In this document: in pieces, positions 9,342 to 18,775 of the stretch
Layout: each line of letters begins with the position of its first letter
Numbering within the stretch: the stretch's first letter is position 1
Assembly (NCBI GenBank): GCA_019750135.1
Contig: JAIEOV010000064.1
Coordinates: forward strand, 58,474-122,473
From: Reyranella sp.
Lineage (GTDB): Bacteria; Pseudomonadota; Alphaproteobacteria; Reyranellales; Reyranellaceae
Direction of reading: 5' to 3'
DNA: 64,000 nucleotides
Made by a program: the position numbers and the translations under genes
Notes under the pieces: model-generated
Database searches by the model: none
The model's input: only the letters and a program-made list of their open reading frames with translations
Told to the model about the DNA's origin: nothing

Positions 9342-11492
9342 ATGGCTGAACGATCCTTCGCGAAAGAGGTAGAAGACCTCAGGCTCGGTGACGGGCAGGA
9401 GTTCCATGGCGAGGGCATCCTCGCCATCACCAAGGCCCTGCTGCAATCGGGCGTGGGTTATGTCGCAGGCTATCAGGGCGCGCCGATCTCGCATCTGATG
9501 GACGTGCTGGCCGACGCGCAGGACATCCTGAACGACCTCGGCGTCCACTTCGAGTCGAGCGCCAGCGAGGCGACGGCGGCGGCGACGCTCGCGGCCTCGG
9601 TCATGTATCCCATCCGCGGCGCCGTCACCTTCAAGTCGCCGGTCGGCACGAACGTTGCTTCGGATGCGCTGGCCAACCTGGCGTCGGGCGGCGTCACCGG
9701 CGGCGCCCTGATCATCGTCGGCGAGGATTACGGCGAAGGCTCCTCGATCATGCAGGAGCGCAGCCACGCCTATGCGATGAAATCCCAGGTCTGGCTGCTC
9801 GATCCGCGGCCCGACCTCGAGAGTATCGTGCGCGCGGTCGAGCTCGGCTTCGAGCTCTCGGAGGCGTCCAACACGCCGGTCATGCTGGAGGTGCGTATCC
9901 GCGCCTGCCACGTGCGCGGCAGCTTCCGCACCAAGACCAACCAGCGGCCGACGATGAGCGTGAAGGACGCGCTCGAGGCGCCGCGGCGCGACACCGGCCG
10001 CGTCGTCTTGCCGCCCGCCTCCTACCTCCACGAGAAGGAGAAGATCGAGAAGCGCTGGCCGGCCGCGGTAAAATTCATCAAGGAGCGCGGGCTGAACGAG
10101 TTCGTGCCGGGCGACATCGGCGACGTCGGCATTATCCTGCAGGGCGGCATGTACAACGGCGTGCTGCGGGCTCTGCAAGGGCTCGGCCTGGCCGACGTCT
10201 GGGGCGCCAGCCGCATTCCCCTCTATGTCCTGAACGTCACCTATCCCCTGGTGCCGGACGAGGTCGCCGACTTCTGCCGCAACAAGCGCGCGGTCCTGCT
10301 GGTGGAGGAGGGGCAGCCCGATTTCATCGAGCAGGCGCTGGCCAAGATCCTGCGCCAGGCGAAGATCGAGACGCCGCTGTCGGGCAAGGACGTCTTCCCC
10401 ATGGCCGGCGAATACACCGCCCAGGTCATGGGCGATGCGATCGGCGCCTTCGTGCGGCAATGGATCCCAAGTGAGTTGGCGCCGTCCGTGCGCGCGTCCA
10501 ACGCGCCGCCGGCCCTGGAAGAGAAGCACGCCCGCGCGCTGGCCGAGGTCGTGCCGCCGCGCCCGCCCGGCTTCTGCACCGGCTGTCCCGAGCGGCCGAT
10601 CTTCGCCGCCATGAAGCTGGTCGAGCGCGAGCTGGGGTCGCACCACGTCGCGGCCGACATCGGCTGCCATCTGTTCTCGATCATGCCGCCGTTCAATATC
10701 GGCACGACCACCATGGGCTACGGCCTGGGGCCGGCCTCGGCCTCGGCGTTCAACGTCAAGGCGGGCAAGCGCTCCATCGCCGTGATGGGCGATGGTGGCT
10801 TCTGGCACAACGGGCTCACTTCGGGCATCGGCAACGCCGTGTTCAACAAGAGCGACGGCGTTGTGCTGATCGTCGACAACCACTATTCGGCGGCGACCGG
10901 CGGCCAGGACCTTTTGTCCTCCCGAGCCAACAACCGCTCGCGGTCGACGCGGCATGCCATCACCGAGGCGGTCAAGGGCATGGGCGTCGACTGGGTGCGC
11001 CAGATCGACCGCACCTACGATGTCGCCCGCGTGCGCGACACCTTGAAAGAGGCGCTGACCACCGAGCAGGCCGGGCCGAAGGTGATCGTGGCGTCGTCGG
11101 AGTGCATGCTGAACCGCCAGCGCCGCGAGCGGCCGTTGTTCGCCAAGGCAGTGAAGGCGGGCGAGCGCATGGTGCGCCAGCGCTTCGGCGTCGACGAGGA
11201 TGTCTGCACCGGCGACCACGCCTGCATTCGGCTCTCCGGCTGCCCCTCGCTCTCGGTCAAGCAGACCGCCGATCCCTTGAAGGACGATCCGGTCGCGGCG
11301 ATCGACAATTCCTGCGTCGGCTGCGGCAACTGTGGCGACGTGGCGGAGGCGGCCGTGCTCTGCCCGTCCTTCTATCGCGCCGACATCATCATCAATCCCA
11401 CGGGCTGGGACCGCTGGGTGGCGCAGATGCGCGCTGGCGTCATCGGCTTCTTCCAGCGCCTGCGTGCCCGCCGGCGGCTGCGGTTGGCCTGA
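9342..11492 (+). CDS. Indolepyruvate:ferredoxin oxidoreductase-like alpha subunit (2-oxoacid oxidoreductase family)
   Basis: 716 residues. The N-terminal half is the pyrimidine-binding domain of 2-oxoacid:ferredoxin oxidoreductases (GYQGAPISHLMDVLADA). CTGCP near 412 matches the conserved CxGCP before the TPP-binding domain, where GDGGFWHNG (near 483) and VLIVDN bind the diphosphate. The C-terminus carries a ferredoxin-like module: CTGDHAC and GCP near 622-635, then CVGCGNC near 657, consistent with two Fe-S clusters. Such enzymes oxidise aryl or other 2-oxoacids to acyl-CoA and reduce ferredoxin. AGGGA six bases before the ATG supports the start. The stop overlaps the next ATG (TGATG), coupling it to the beta subunit. 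The true substrate is unknown. Confidence 0.87.
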   Translation: MAERSFAKEVEDLRLGDGQEFHGEGILAITKALLQSGVGYVAGYQGAPISHLMDVLADAQDILNDLGVHFESSASEATAAATLAASVMYPIRGAVTFKSPVGTNVASDALANLASGGVTGGALIIVGEDYGEGSSIMQERSHAYAMKSQVWLLDPRPDLESIVRAVELGFELSEASNTPVMLEVRIRACHVRGSFRTKTNQRPTMSVKDALEAPRRDTGRVVLPPASYLHEKEKIEKRWPAAVKFIKERGLNEFVPGDIGDVGIILQGGMYNGVLRALQGLGLADVWGASRIPLYVLNVTYPLVPDEVADFCRNKRAVLLVEEGQPDFIEQALAKILRQAKIETPLSGKDVFPMAGEYTAQVMGDAIGAFVRQWIPSELAPSVRASNAPPALEEKHARALAEVVPPRPPGFCTGCPERPIFAAMKLVERELGSHHVAADIGCHLFSIMPPFNIGTTTMGYGLGPASASAFNVKAGKRSIAVMGDGGFWHNGLTSGIGNAVFNKSDGVVLIVDNHYSAATGGQDLLSSRANNRSRSTRHAITEAVKGMGVDWVRQIDRTYDVARVRDTLKEALTTEQAGPKVIVASSECMLNRQRRERPLFAKAVKAGERMVRQRFGVDEDVCTGDHACIRLSGCPSLSVKQTADPLKDDPVAAIDNSCVGCGNCGDVAEAAVLCPSFYRADIIINPTGWDRWVAQMRAGVIGFFQRLRARRRLRLA

Positions 11493-13024
11493 TGGACGCC
11501 GTCCTTTCCTTGCCAACCCTCGACACGCGACGGCCCACGGCCATCGCGGTGATGGCGATGGGCGGCCAGGGCGGCGGCGTGCTGGTCGACTGGATCGTGG
11601 CCCTCATCGAAGGGCAGGGCTGGCTGGTGCAATCGACGTCGGTTCCCGGCGTCGCCCAGCGCACCGGCGCCACGATCTACTACGTCGAAGCCATCCAATC
11701 CGACGGTTCGGGCCGCCGTCCCGTGCTGTCGCTGATGCCGGTGCCCGGCGAGGTCGACATCGTGATCGGCGCCGAGCTGATGGAGGCGGGCCGCGCCATG
11801 CAGCGCGGGCTGGTGTCGCCCGATCGCACGACGCTGATCGCCTCGTCGCACCGCGCCTATGCGGTGAGCGAGAAGATCGCGCCCGGCGACGGCGCCGGCG
11901 ATCCGGCCAAGGTCCACGAGGCGGCGCGTGCGGCCAGCAAGCAGTTCCTCGCCTTCGACATGGCGGCGATCGCCGAGCAGTCGGAGAGCGTGATCTCGGC
12001 CGCTCTGTTCGGGGCGCTGGCCGGTTCCGGCGCCCTGCCGTTCCCACGCGCCGCCTACGAGACGACCATTCGCGAGACCGGCGTCGGCGTCGAGGCGAGC
12101 CTGCGCGCCTTCGGCAGCGCCTACGATGCGGCCGTCGAGGAGCTGAAGTCGCCGTCGCCAGCGCCACAGCGCAGCATCACGCGGAAAGAGTTTCCTGAGC
12201 TGAAGCCGATCGGCGATGCCGGCTTCGATGCCTTGGTCGAGCGGGCGCGCAAGCTGCCTCAGCCGGTGCACGGCATCGTCGCGGCCGGCTTGGCGCGCGT
12301 CGTGGATTTCCAGGACGTCGCCCATGGGCGCGAGTATCTCGATCGCGTCGATGCTTTCGCTGAGTTCGGCGACGACGCGCTTACGTCGGCCGCGGCCAAG
12401 CAGATCGCGCGCGCCATGGCCTACGACGACGTGATCCGCGTCGCCGACCTCAAGACGCGCGACAGCCGTTTCGCCCGCGTGCGCGCTGAAGTGGCGGCCC
12501 GGCCCGACCAGATCGTCTACGCCACCGAGTTCATGCATCCGCGCATGGAGGAGGTGTGCGGCACCTTGCCCGCCGGGCTCGGTCTCTGGATCGAATCCAG
12601 CCCGCGCGTGATCGGCGTCCTGCGCGGCATGGTCGACCGCGGCCGGCGGGTTAGGACCGGCACGATCGGCTGGTTTCTGACGCTTTATCTCCTGGCCGGC
12701 CTGCGCCGCCTCCGCCGCGGGACGCTGCGCCATCGCCGCGAGCAGGCGCATATCGCGGCCTGGCTCGAGCGCGCGCGGACGGCGGCCCGTTGCGACGTTG
12801 CGCTGGCGGTCGAGATCCTCGAGGCGCGCCGGCTGGTGAAGGGCTATTCCGACACCCACGATGCCGGCGAAGGAAAATTCTCGCGGCTGATGGCGATGGC
12901 CGACAAGCTCGAAGGCCGCGCCGATGCGGCGGACTGGATGCGCCGCCTGCGGCAGGCGGCGCTCGCAGATGCCGAGGGACGCGCCCTCGGCGACACGATC
13001 AAGACAATCGAGAGCTTCCTATGA
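11492..13024 (+). CDS. Indolepyruvate oxidoreductase-like beta subunit with C-terminal extension
   Basis: 510 residues. The first 200 match the gamma/beta domain of indolepyruvate:ferredoxin oxidoreductase (AVMAMGGQGGGVLVDWI, VPGVAQRTGATIYYVE, VDIVIGAELMEAGRA). The remaining 300 residues are the extra domain usually found at the C-terminus of the large one-chain aerobic form (DUF6537-like region, with YDDVIRVADLKTR around residue 312 and a final helix-rich part). The enzyme is therefore split in two where many aerobic bacteria have one chain of about 1150 residues. The start overlaps the alpha-subunit stop, and its own stop overlaps the Rieske oxygenase start (ATGA), so all three are coupled. 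Confidence 0.85.
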   Translation: MDAVLSLPTLDTRRPTAIAVMAMGGQGGGVLVDWIVALIEGQGWLVQSTSVPGVAQRTGATIYYVEAIQSDGSGRRPVLSLMPVPGEVDIVIGAELMEAGRAMQRGLVSPDRTTLIASSHRAYAVSEKIAPGDGAGDPAKVHEAARAASKQFLAFDMAAIAEQSESVISAALFGALAGSGALPFPRAAYETTIRETGVGVEASLRAFGSAYDAAVEELKSPSPAPQRSITRKEFPELKPIGDAGFDALVERARKLPQPVHGIVAAGLARVVDFQDVAHGREYLDRVDAFAEFGDDALTSAAAKQIARAMAYDDVIRVADLKTRDSRFARVRAEVAARPDQIVYATEFMHPRMEEVCGTLPAGLGLWIESSPRVIGVLRGMVDRGRRVRTGTIGWFLTLYLLAGLRRLRRGTLRHRREQAHIAAWLERARTAARCDVALAVEILEARRLVKGYSDTHDAGEGKFSRLMAMADKLEGRADAADWMRRLRQAALADAEGRALGDTIKTIESFL

Positions 13025-14337
13025 TAGCCAAGTACCGCGGCAACCGGCAGGCGATCTCGGCGCTCGTTCGCGAGACCGAGGTCCATCGCGACGTCTATCT
13101 CGACCAGGAGCTGTTCGAGCTCGAGATGGAGCACCTCTTCGCCAATACCTGGGTCTATGTCGGCCATGACAGCCAGGTACCCAAGGTCGGCGATTACTAC
13201 GCCACCACGATCGGCACGCAGCCTGTCATCATGGTGCGCAGTGCCGAGGACAAGGTCAGCGTGCTCTACAATCGCTGTCCGCACAAAGGCACCCGGCTGA
13301 CCGGCGAGGCCTGCGGCAACACCGGGCGTTTCTTCCGCTGTCCTTATCACGCCTGGACTTTTCGTCTCGACGGCAGCCTGGCGGGCATCCCGCTGAAGAC
13401 CGGTTACGACAACACGGGCTTTGCCGAGAGCCATGGCGCGCGCGGCATGACGCCGGTGCGCCATGTCCACAATTATCGCGGCTTCGTCTTCGGCAAGCTT
13501 TCCGATGTCGGACCGGGCTTCGAGGAGTTCTTCGGCGAGGCTCTCTCCAGCATCGACAACATGGTCGACCGCTCGCCGGCCGGGAAGCTGGAAGTGGCGG
13601 GTGGCGTGCTGCGCTACACCCACGCCTGTAACTGGAAGATGCTGGTCGACAATCTGACCGACACTTGCCATCCGATGATCGCCCATCAATCCTCGGCAGG
13701 CACGACAGTCGATGTCTGGAAGTCGGCTCCGGCCGGCGCCAGGAAGCCGATGGCCGTCGAGATCTACGCGCCGTTCGCGAGCCCGTACGAATTCTTCCAG
13801 ACCATGGGTATCCGGGTCTGGGACAATGGGCACGGCCATACCGGCGTGTCGCATTCCATCCATTCCGACTATTCGGCCGTGCCGGGCTACTTCGACCAGA
13901 TGAAGGCGGCCTATGGCGAGGTGCGCGCCAAGGCGATCCTGGGCGAGAACCGGCACAACACGGTCTATTTCCCCAACGTCACGGTGAAGGGTCCGATCCA
14001 GCTTTTGCGCCTGTTCAAGCCGATCGCCGCCAACAAGACGCTGGTCGAATCGTGGGCGTTCCGTTTGGTCGGGGCGCCCGACATGCTGCTGGAGCGCACG
14101 GTGATGTACAACCGGCTGGTCAATGCGCCGACCTCGATCGTGGGTCACGACGACCTCGAGGTCTACGAACGCGCCCAGGCGGGCCTGGCCAGCAACGGCA
14201 ACGAATGGGTCAACATCCAGCGCCTGTACTCGGCCGACGAGCCGGTGCAGCGCAACGTCGTGACCGACGGCACATCGGAAGGGCAGATGCGCAACCAGTT
14301 CCGCGCCTGGACGAAATTCATGACCCTGGGCGCGTGA
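13021..14337 (+). CDS. Rieske aromatic ring-hydroxylating oxygenase, alpha subunit
   Basis: 438 residues. The Rieske [2Fe-2S] site is CPHKGTRLTGEACG followed by CPYHAW (two Cys and two His, residues 86-110). The mononuclear iron site follows as DNLTDTCHPMIAH, with Asp210, Asp214, His217 and His222. Such proteins add O2 to an aromatic ring or demethylate or hydroxylate substrates, taking electrons from a ferredoxin or reductase. The beta subunit is two bases downstream. No dedicated reductase or ferredoxin gene lies in this operon, which is odd; electrons may come from elsewhere or from a ferredoxin reduced by the upstream oxidoreductase. Start ATG overlaps the preceding TGA. Confidence 0.92.
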   Translation: MIAKYRGNRQAISALVRETEVHRDVYLDQELFELEMEHLFANTWVYVGHDSQVPKVGDYYATTIGTQPVIMVRSAEDKVSVLYNRCPHKGTRLTGEACGNTGRFFRCPYHAWTFRLDGSLAGIPLKTGYDNTGFAESHGARGMTPVRHVHNYRGFVFGKLSDVGPGFEEFFGEALSSIDNMVDRSPAGKLEVAGGVLRYTHACNWKMLVDNLTDTCHPMIAHQSSAGTTVDVWKSAPAGARKPMAVEIYAPFASPYEFFQTMGIRVWDNGHGHTGVSHSIHSDYSAVPGYFDQMKAAYGEVRAKAILGENRHNTVYFPNVTVKGPIQLLRLFKPIAANKTLVESWAFRLVGAPDMLLERTVMYNRLVNAPTSIVGHDDLEVYERAQAGLASNGNEWVNIQRLYSADEPVQRNVVTDGTSEGQMRNQFRAWTKFMTLGA

Positions 14338-14339
14338 CC

Positions 14340-14825
14340 ATGGCGTTCGTTCCGACCGACCAGCAATTGATCGACTTCGTCGTGCGCGAGGCGCGGCTGC
14401 TGGACCAGCAGCGCCTGGACGACTGGCTCGACCTCTTCACCGAGGACGGCCACTACTGGATGCCGGTCGAATGGGGCCAGACCGACCCCCGGCTCACCAC
14501 CTCGCTGATGTACGAGGACAAGCTGCTGCTGCGGATCCGCGTCGACCGCCTGAAGGGCAAGGCGACCTACAGCCAGAGCCCCAAGAGCCGCTGCCACCAC
14601 GTGCTGCAGCTGCCCCAGGTCGACGAGCGCGACGACGGCAAGCGGCGCTACGTGACCTGGACGCCAATGCACTACGTCGAAAGCCGCGCCGACGAGCAGA
14701 CGCTCTATGCGGCCTGGGCGACGCATCACCTCACCGTGGTCGACGAGGCGCTCAGGATCCATTTGAAGCGCGTCGACCTCGTCAATTGCGATGCTGCGCT
14801 GGGCAGCATTCAGCTGTTTGTGTGA
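14340..14825 (+). CDS. Aromatic ring-hydroxylating oxygenase, beta subunit
   Basis: 161 residues with the small NTF2-like fold of dioxygenase beta subunits: LIDFVVREARLLDQQRLDDWLDLFTEDGHYWMPV at the N-terminus (landmark at residues 10-43) and SRCHHVLQLPQV in the middle. It assembles with the alpha subunit into the usual alpha3beta3 oxygenase and is mainly structural. It begins two bases after the alpha-subunit stop and ends four bases before the thiolase-like gene. Length and spacing are standard for the family. The substrate cannot be predicted from this subunit. Confidence 0.92.
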   Translation: MAFVPTDQQLIDFVVREARLLDQQRLDDWLDLFTEDGHYWMPVEWGQTDPRLTTSLMYEDKLLLRIRVDRLKGKATYSQSPKSRCHHVLQLPQVDERDDGKRRYVTWTPMHYVESRADEQTLYAAWATHHLTVVDEALRIHLKRVDLVNCDAALGSIQLFV

Positions 14826-14829
14826 AGCG

Positions 14830-15996
14830 ATGAGGCAGCCCTACGACGGCGTCGTCATCGCCGCCCCGGTCACCATCCCGTACCGGCGCTACTCGACCAA
14901 CACCGCGCACTGGTGGGTCGGCCGCGCGGTGCGCGAGGTCCTCCAGCGCGCCGGCCTCAAGAGCGCCGACATCGATGGCCTGTCGCTGTCGAGCTTCACC
15001 GTCGGCCCCGACACTGCGGTCGGCCTCACCCAGCATCTCGGCTTGAGCCCGCGTTGGCTCGACCACGTGCCGTTGGGCGGCGCCAGCGGCGTCGTTGCGC
15101 TGCGCCGCGCTGCGCGCGCGGTGCAATGCGGCGATGCCGAGTTCGTGGTCTGCGTCGCCGGCGATACCAACCAGGTGGATTCGTTCCGCCGCATGCTGTC
15201 GACCTTTTCGCGCTTCGCCCAGGACGCCGTCTATCCCTACGGTTCGGGCGGACCCAATTCGGGCTTCGCGCTGATCACGCGCAACTACATGAAGCACTAC
15301 GGCGCGACGCGCGAGGATTTCGGCAAGATCTGCGTCGCCCAGCGCGCCAATGCCCTCAAGTTCCCCTATGCGCTGATGAAGAAGCCGTTGACGCTCGACG
15401 AATATCTCGGCGCGCGCGCCATCTCCGATCCCATCCATCTGTTCGATTGCGTCATGCCCTGCGCCGGCGCCGAGGCCTTCCTGGTCTGCCGCGAGGACGT
15501 GGCGAAGGGGCAGGGGATACCGGCGGCGCGCCTGCTCGCCACCATCGAACGGCACAACGCCTTCCCCGACGATCCCATCCAGTATCGCGGCGGCTGGGTG
15601 ATGGACGTGCCGGAGCTCTACGCCATGGCAGGGGTGACAGCGGGTGACGTCGACTTCGTGCAGACCTACGACGACTATCCGGTGATCTGCATGATGCAGA
15701 TGGAGGATCTGGGCTTCTGCGCCAAGGGCGAGGGGCCCGACTTCGTGCGCTCGCACACGCTCACCGCCGACGGCAGCTTTCCGCACAACGTCTCGGGCGG
15801 CCAGCTCTCGGTCGGCCAGGCCGGCGCGGCCGGCGGTTTCCTCGGCCTCGTCGAAGCCGTGCGCCAGGTCACCGGCGAAGCGCTGGGCGCCGCCGTCCCC
15901 GATGCGAAGATCGGGCTGGTCTCGGGCTTCGGCATGATCACCTACGACCGCGGCCTGGCGAGCGGTGCGGCGCTGCTGGCGGGAGCCGATGCATGA
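14830..15996 (+). CDS. Thiolase-like (lipid-transfer/SCP2-type) protein lacking the standard catalytic residues
   Basis: 388 residues with a thiolase fold. The usual catalytic cysteine position reads GGASG (in PLGGASGVVALRRAA, around residues 82-96), and the C-terminal NxxGGxxxxGH motif reads NVSGGQLSVGQAGAAGG, with Gln in place of His. Proteins of this group, such as Ltp2, act with a zinc-ribbon/OB-fold DUF35 partner in retro-aldol or related C-C bond cleavage of acyl-CoA. Exactly such a partner is fused into the next gene, which overlaps this one by 4 bp (ATGA). A C-C cleavage or CoA-acyl step late in the pathway is therefore likely but inferred. Confidence 0.85.
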   Translation: MRQPYDGVVIAAPVTIPYRRYSTNTAHWWVGRAVREVLQRAGLKSADIDGLSLSSFTVGPDTAVGLTQHLGLSPRWLDHVPLGGASGVVALRRAARAVQCGDAEFVVCVAGDTNQVDSFRRMLSTFSRFAQDAVYPYGSGGPNSGFALITRNYMKHYGATREDFGKICVAQRANALKFPYALMKKPLTLDEYLGARAISDPIHLFDCVMPCAGAEAFLVCREDVAKGQGIPAARLLATIERHNAFPDDPIQYRGGWVMDVPELYAMAGVTAGDVDFVQTYDDYPVICMMQMEDLGFCAKGEGPDFVRSHTLTADGSFPHNVSGGQLSVGQAGAAGGFLGLVEAVRQVTGEALGAAVPDAKIGLVSGFGMITYDRGLASGAALLAGADA

Positions 15997-17234
15997 CCGA
16001 GCCGCTGGTCCGCCCCAAGCGCAAGAATCCGCTCAAGAAGACGCGCGTTCCGCTGCTGCCGCAGGGCGTGCGCAGCCGCACCGCGCTCGGTTTGACGGAG
16101 GCCGCCGCCGAAGGCCGTTTCCGCCTGCAGGTCTGTGCCGACTGCAGCGCGGTGATCTATCCGCCGCGCGATGCCTGTCCGCGCTGCCTGTCGGCGCGCC
16201 TGCCGTTCCGCGATGTCGACAATCGCGGCACCCTGCTGGCCGAAACGACCATCCGCACCTCGACCGACGTCTATTTCCGCGAGCGCATGCCGTGGCGCAT
16301 CGGCACGGTGCAGCTCGATGCCGGTCCCTCGATCGTGGCGCATCTGCACGGCGACCTGCACGAGGGTGAGCGGACGCGGCTGGAACTGAAGATCGACAAG
16401 TCGGGCCAGGCCATCGCCATGGCGCTGCCCGTGGAGGACACCCCGAACATGGCCGACGACCCGCAGTGGCGCGAGCTCACCTGCGATCCAAAATTCCGCC
16501 GCGTGCTGATCACCGACGGCCGCACCGCCGTCGGCCAGGCGCTGGCCGAGGCCTGCTCCAAGGCCGGCGCCAGCGTGGTCTTCGTCGGCGTCGCCGATCC
16601 CTGGAAGCCGTTCGCCGGCGAGGACAGGCTGCGCAAGCTCGAGCGCGTCGAGATCGTGGCGCTCGATCTCACCGACACGATCTCGGTCAACGAATGTGCC
16701 GGCGAGTATGCCGCGCGCGTCGACATCCTGATCAACACCGCCGAATACGTGCGCACCGGCGGCATCATCGAGCGCAAGGGGCTCACCGTCGCGCGCGAGG
16801 AGCTGGAAGTGCGCTATTTCGGCCTGACGCGGCTCGCCCAGAGCTTCGGCCCGGTGCTGCGCGCGCGCGGCGCCGACGGCGTCAATTCGGCCGCGGCCTT
16901 CGTCAACCTGCTGTCCGTCTACGCATTGGCGAACTGGCCGGCCTACGGCGCTTTCTCGGCGACCGAGGCGGCGTGCCTGTCGGCGGCACAGTCGCTGCGC
17001 GCCGAATTGCGGCCCGGCGGGGTGAAGGTGCTGAACGTCTTCTTCGGCCCGCTCGAGACCGAATGGTACCAGGCCGTGCCGCCGCCCAAGGTCGCGCCGT
17101 CGGCGCTGGCCAGTGCCACCGTGCGCGCCCTGCAACAAGGGCTGGAAGACGTCTTCGTGGGCGACATCGCCGAGGACATCCGCGCGCGCCTGGCCGTCAG
17201 TCCCAAGGCGCTCGAGCGCGAGCTCGGCTCATGA
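15993..17234 (+). CDS. Zinc-ribbon/OB-fold (DUF35) protein fused to a degenerate SDR domain
   Basis: 413 residues in two parts. Residues 40-150 are a DUF35 domain: a zinc ribbon with Cys48, Cys51, Cys62 and Cys65 (CADC, CPRC), then an OB fold. From about 165 an SDR-like Rossmann domain follows, but its motifs are eroded. TDGRTAVG replaces TGxxxGxG, INTAE replaces NNAG, and the catalytic YxxxK reads YGAFS (Tyr318, Ser322), so the catalytic Lys is missing. The SDR part is probably structural or cofactor-binding only. The DUF35 part should pair with the thiolase-like protein upstream. A short 4-bp overlap precedes it. Confidence 0.8.
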   Translation: MTEPLVRPKRKNPLKKTRVPLLPQGVRSRTALGLTEAAAEGRFRLQVCADCSAVIYPPRDACPRCLSARLPFRDVDNRGTLLAETTIRTSTDVYFRERMPWRIGTVQLDAGPSIVAHLHGDLHEGERTRLELKIDKSGQAIAMALPVEDTPNMADDPQWRELTCDPKFRRVLITDGRTAVGQALAEACSKAGASVVFVGVADPWKPFAGEDRLRKLERVEIVALDLTDTISVNECAGEYAARVDILINTAEYVRTGGIIERKGLTVAREELEVRYFGLTRLAQSFGPVLRARGADGVNSAAAFVNLLSVYALANWPAYGAFSATEAACLSAAQSLRAELRPGGVKVLNVFFGPLETEWYQAVPPPKVAPSALASATVRALQQGLEDVFVGDIAEDIRARLAVSPKALERELGS

Positions 17235-17248
17235 GCAGGAGCAGCGAC

Positions 17249-18037
17249 ATGGCTACTTCGAACTTGGCAACCTTCGCCGGCGCCATCGCCCAGGGCGACA
17301 TCGACGTCGTCGATCTCACCCATACGCTGACGCCGGAATTCCCCACCATCGTCATGCCGCCCGAACTCGGCCAGTGCGCGCCTTTCCGCATGGAGGAGGT
17401 GTCGCGCTACGACGAGCGCGGTGGCGCCTGGTACTGGAACAATATCTCGATGGGCGAGCATACCGGCACGCACTTCGACGCGCCGGTGCACTGGATCTCC
17501 GGCAAGGACCTGCCGCACAACTCCGTCGACACGATCCCGCCCGGCGACTTCATCGCCCCGGCCGTGGTCATCGATATCTCCGAACAGTCGGCGAAGAATG
17601 CCGACTACGAGCTCACCGTCGCCGACCTCGAGGCGTGGGAGAAGCAGCACGGCCACATCCCGGCGCGCAACTGGGTGCTGCTGCGCACCGACTGGTCCAA
17701 GCGCTCCGGCCGCGACTACGTCAACATGCAGGAGGACGGCCAGCACACGCCGGGCCCGTGTCCCGAGGCCGTGCGCTTCCTGGTCGAGGAGCGCGACGTG
17801 CATGGCCTCGGCACCGAGACCATCGGCACCGATGCGGGCCAGGCCTTCCATTTCAACCCGCCCTATCCCGCGCACTATTACATGCACGGCAAGGGCCGCT
17901 ACGGCCTGCAGTGCCTGACCAATCTCGACCTGCTGCCGCCCACCGGCGCCGTGATCCTGGCCGCGCCACTGAAGATCCGCCGCGGCTCGGGCAGTCCCTT
18001 GCGCGTGCTGGCACTGGTCCCGCGGAGAGCGGCGTGA
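17249..18037 (+). CDS. Cyclase family protein (kynurenine-formamidase-like metal hydrolase)
   Basis: 262 residues with the signature HTGTHFDAPVHW (HxGTHxDxPxH) that binds metal in the cyclase/KynB family, plus DLTHTLTPEFP near the N-terminus. Members hydrolyse amides, lactones or cyclic intermediates. I chose ATG 17249 because AGGAG lies seven bases upstream; an earlier ATG at 17231 overlaps the preceding TGA (ATGA) and would add six residues. The stop overlaps the GTG of the following SDR (GTGA). It could hydrolyse a ring-cleavage or lactone-like intermediate of the pathway; the substrate is unknown. Confidence 0.87.
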   Translation: MATSNLATFAGAIAQGDIDVVDLTHTLTPEFPTIVMPPELGQCAPFRMEEVSRYDERGGAWYWNNISMGEHTGTHFDAPVHWISGKDLPHNSVDTIPPGDFIAPAVVIDISEQSAKNADYELTVADLEAWEKQHGHIPARNWVLLRTDWSKRSGRDYVNMQEDGQHTPGPCPEAVRFLVEERDVHGLGTETIGTDAGQAFHFNPPYPAHYYMHGKGRYGLQCLTNLDLLPPTGAVILAAPLKIRRGSGSPLRVLALVPRRAA

Positions 18038-18762
18038 GCCGAGGCACCGCCATCGTCACGGGCGCGAGCGGCGGCATCGGCGCCGCCATCGCCAAGGCGA
18101 TGCTCGAGCGCGGCTATCGCGTCGTGTCGCTGGCGCTGGAAAAGCCCGACTGGCCGCATCCGCAGCTGGAAAGCCGCGCCGTCGACCTGTTCGACGCCAA
18201 GGCAACCGCGGAGGTCGCCAGCGAGATCGCGCGCGCGCATCGCGTCACGCACATCGTCCATAACGCCGGCGTCATCCGGCCCAATCCGGTCGACCAGGCG
18301 AAAGCCGGCGACATTGCCGCCTTGGCCCAGCTCCATCTCGGCGCGCCCTTGACCCTGCTGTCGGCCGTGCTGCCCGGCATGAAGGACGCAGGCTTCGGCC
18401 GCGTCGTGCTGATCTCCTCGCGGGCGGCGCTGGGCGCGCAGGGCCGCACCGCCTATTCGGCGACCAAAGCCGGCATCATCGGCATGGGCCGCACCTGGGC
18501 GCTGGAGCTGGCGCCGCACGGCATCACCGTCAACATGGTGGCGCCCGGCCCGATCCAGGGCACGCACATGTTCCACGAGATCGTGCCGGCGGGCAGCGAG
18601 CGCGAGACGGCGTTGGCCAACGCCATTCCCATGAAGCGGCTCGGTCGGCCCGAGGACGTCGCCAACGCCGTGCTGTTCTTTGCGTCCAACGAGTCCTCGT
18701 TCGTCACCGGCCAGGTTCTCTATGTCTGCGGCGGTGCCAGCGTCGGCACTCTCGTGATCTGA
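18034..18762 (+). CDS. SDR family NAD(P)-dependent oxidoreductase
   Basis: 242 residues, classical SDR with all key residues: TGASGGIG at 9-16, HNAG at 76-79, Ser129, Tyr141 and Lys145 (YSATK). The ending FVTGQVLYVCGGASVGTLVI is typical. The GTG start overlaps the stop of the cyclase gene. In the operon it could oxidise the cis-diol formed by the Rieske oxygenase, a common pairing, or reduce a keto intermediate. In contrast with the fused SDR domain upstream, this one looks catalytically complete. The MarR gene follows after 13 bp. Confidence 0.88.
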   Translation: MSRGTAIVTGASGGIGAAIAKAMLERGYRVVSLALEKPDWPHPQLESRAVDLFDAKATAEVASEIARAHRVTHIVHNAGVIRPNPVDQAKAGDIAALAQLHLGAPLTLLSAVLPGMKDAGFGRVVLISSRAALGAQGRTAYSATKAGIIGMGRTWALELAPHGITVNMVAPGPIQGTHMFHEIVPAGSERETALANAIPMKRLGRPEDVANAVLFFASNESSFVTGQVLYVCGGASVGTLVI

Positions 18763-18775
18763 AGGAGGAGTTGCC

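Noticed and set aside
9309..11516. 735-codon minus-strand ORF opposite the oxidoreductase alpha subunit
   Set aside because: Antisense shadow; the plus-strand protein has TPP and Fe-S motifs, this one has none.
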